Shown here one piece after another: positions 5,730 through 6,138 of a stretch of 6,138 nucleotides of DNA (position 1 is its first letter; each line of letters starts with the position of its first letter). A model generated the notes under the pieces. The model did no database searches. It worked only from the letters and a program-made list of their open reading frames with translations, and was not told where the DNA came from. The translations under genes were made by a program, and so were the position numbers. Source of the stretch: DAOVRL01 sp964459805 (GTDB lineage Bacteria > Planctomycetota > Phycisphaerae > Sedimentisphaerales > Anaerobacaceae); the NCBI GenBank assembly GCA_964459805.1, contig CAYWOD010000205.1, positions 1 to 6,138 of the forward strand, written 5' to 3'.

Positions 5730-5770
5730 ACCAAATCCTTTTGATATATGTCCCCACCAAATTACCTTTT
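5730..5770 (-). repeat. Direct repeat in the leader of the two-component operon
   Basis: On the + strand ACCAAAT-CCTTTT (5730-5742) recurs as ACCAAAT-TA-CCTTTT (5756-5770): 13 identical bases with a two-base insertion, 26 bases apart. The distal copy overlaps the inferred transcription start and the proximal one lies just before the ribosome-binding site. It could be a tandem binding site for the operon's own HTH protein; this is inference from position. Confidence 0.35.
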
Positions 5771-5776
5771 TATCCT

Positions 5777-5805
5777 AATTTAACCGCAGCCTTCGAGGTT
5801 GTCAA
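5777..5805 (-). promoter_or_regulatory. Sigma70-type promoter of the response regulator-kinase operon
   Basis: On the minus strand a perfect TTGACA (5805-5800) is followed after 17 bases by TAAATT (5782-5777). Transcription would begin near 5770, giving a leader of about 60 bases. The T-runs just upstream (5811-5817 and 5820-5826 as A-runs on the + strand) could act as an UP element. This is the strongest promoter match in the window. Confidence 0.7.
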
Positions 5806-5890
5806 GCATAAAAAAAGTTAAAAAAACAAATTTCTGTTGGAACAAGCTCGATATTATCAGCCCTTGTAAAAATTCCAGGGTAATTGTGGG

Positions 5891-5963
5891 GTCTGTCGGC
5901 GGGATTGGAATTGGCTATTCCCGGCAAAATGCCGGGCCGAATAGGCCGGGCGGGCAGACAGAT
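5891..5963. repeat. Nested inverted-repeat element (about 70 bp)
   Basis: Three levels of pairing share one centre. The innermost is CCGGCA (5921-5926) with TGCCGG (5930-5935) across AAA. Outside it TATTC (5916-5920) pairs with GAATA (5939-5943), leaving three bases bulged. GGC (5913-5915) then continues with the G and CC at 5944 and 5946-5947. Outermost, TCTGTC (5892-5897) pairs with GACAGA (5957-5962). Such nested arms suggest a folded RNA or a REP/MITE-like repeat. I do not recognise a known RNA family, and the element is A/T-flanked without an adjacent gene on its right. Confidence 0.5.
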
Positions 5964-5980
5964 AGCCCGGATTTCTCTTT
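5946..5980 (+). terminator. Terminator-like hairpin with T-rich tail
   Basis: CCGGGC (5946-5951) pairs perfectly with GCCCGG (5965-5970) across 13 bases and is followed by ATTTCTCTTT on the + strand. This would suit a transcript entering from the left, yet no + strand gene is seen here. It also overlaps the nested repeat and may simply be an alternative fold of it. Confidence 0.3.
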
Positions 5981-6073
5981 AACCCCAGAGACCGCCGAGA
6001 AAACAGAATTCGTATCGCCTTATTACGTAATGAGTTACACTTACGTTCGTTCCCAAGCTCACTCAAGCACAGT

Positions 6074-6089
6074 GGTAACCGTTCACGGG
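6074..6089. repeat. Inverted near-copy of the motif at 116-131
   Basis: GGTAACCGTTCACGGG matches the reverse complement of 116-131 at 15 of 16 bases. It is itself partly palindromic: CCGT and ACGG flank TC, and TAACC at 6076-6080 pairs with GGTTA at 6088-6092. It is probably a short dispersed motif; its nature is unknown. Confidence 0.3.
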
Positions 6090-6138
6090 TTAATATGCCG
6101 AATTTTGGGCACATCCGGGAAATGCGTAGGCGTATGAG

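Larger units (their letters stand above)
5806..6138. other. Non-coding right flank with probable dispersed-repeat fragments
   Basis: A stretch of 333 bases upstream of the two-component operon, with no gene I can support. Besides the folded element it contains A-runs at 5811-5826, ACCGCCGAGAA (5991-6001, similar to 2681-2691 reversed), a perfect 10-bp palindrome ATTACGTAAT (6022-6031), and CGTTCCCAAGCTC (6048-6060). The last resembles, from memory, half of a widespread palindromic repeat in environmental bacteria. The 6074-6089 inverted partner of 116-131 follows. Open frames that run to the edge have no recognisable protein content. Confidence 0.45.

Noticed and set aside
5799..6137. A 112-codon + strand frame running to the edge of the window, and an 85-codon minus strand frame over 5857-6114
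   Set aside because: Both run through hairpins and repeat fragments, begin at or beside the A-runs or repeat motifs, and have no family resemblance.

Overview
The window reads as a stretch of chromosome from a free-living, probably anaerobic or environmental bacterium. A planctomycete-type genome (Phycisphaerae or a relative) is my best guess. The guess rests on recalled family resemblance: a response regulator with an excisionase-like helix-turn-helix in front of the receiver domain, a Tat-exported aldo/keto reductase, and intergenic DNA made of dispersed-repeat fragments. No rRNA or other marker gene is present, so the taxonomy is an inference. All five confident genes lie on the minus strand.

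Reading in the direction of transcription, from right to left: (1) 6138-5806 is non-coding, with a nested inverted-repeat structure (5891-5963), a terminator-like hairpin and fragments of probable dispersed repeats. (2) A good sigma70-type promoter (TTGACA-N17-TAAATT, 5805-5777) drives a two-gene signalling operon. The first gene is an HTH-receiver response regulator (5708-5142). The second is a soluble HDOD-GAF-like-histidine kinase (5051-2805). The HDOD domain keeps the residues of an HD metal site, and the kinase and receiver catalytic residues are intact, so the pair looks like a complete cytoplasmic two-component system with unusual domain order in both partners. (3) 2804-2335 is a 470-base gap with degenerate repeat-like sequence, a possible -10 box and a 44-codon coding-like frame (2493-2359). 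(4) A 2H phosphoesterase / 2'-5' RNA ligase-like protein (2334-1732) follows. (5) A 167-base intergenic region holds a promoter (1705-1677) whose -10 box sits inside a 6-10-6 inverted repeat (1669-1690). It drives an aldo/keto reductase (1564-605), followed after 21 bases by an Rrf2-family repressor (583-236, GTG start). The simplest reading is a reductase operon autoregulated by its own Rrf2 protein. (6) 235-1 holds two adjacent hairpins downstream of rrf2, then a dispersed-repeat element rich in GATTGC/GCAAT arms at the very edge.

I see no insertion sequence, CRISPR array, tRNA, rRNA or known riboswitch. The points most worth following up are the HDOD-kinase with its HTH-receiver partner, the operator candidate over the reductase promoter, the possible 44-aa product before the 2H gene, and the folded element near the right edge. 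None of these amounts to proof of a new system.
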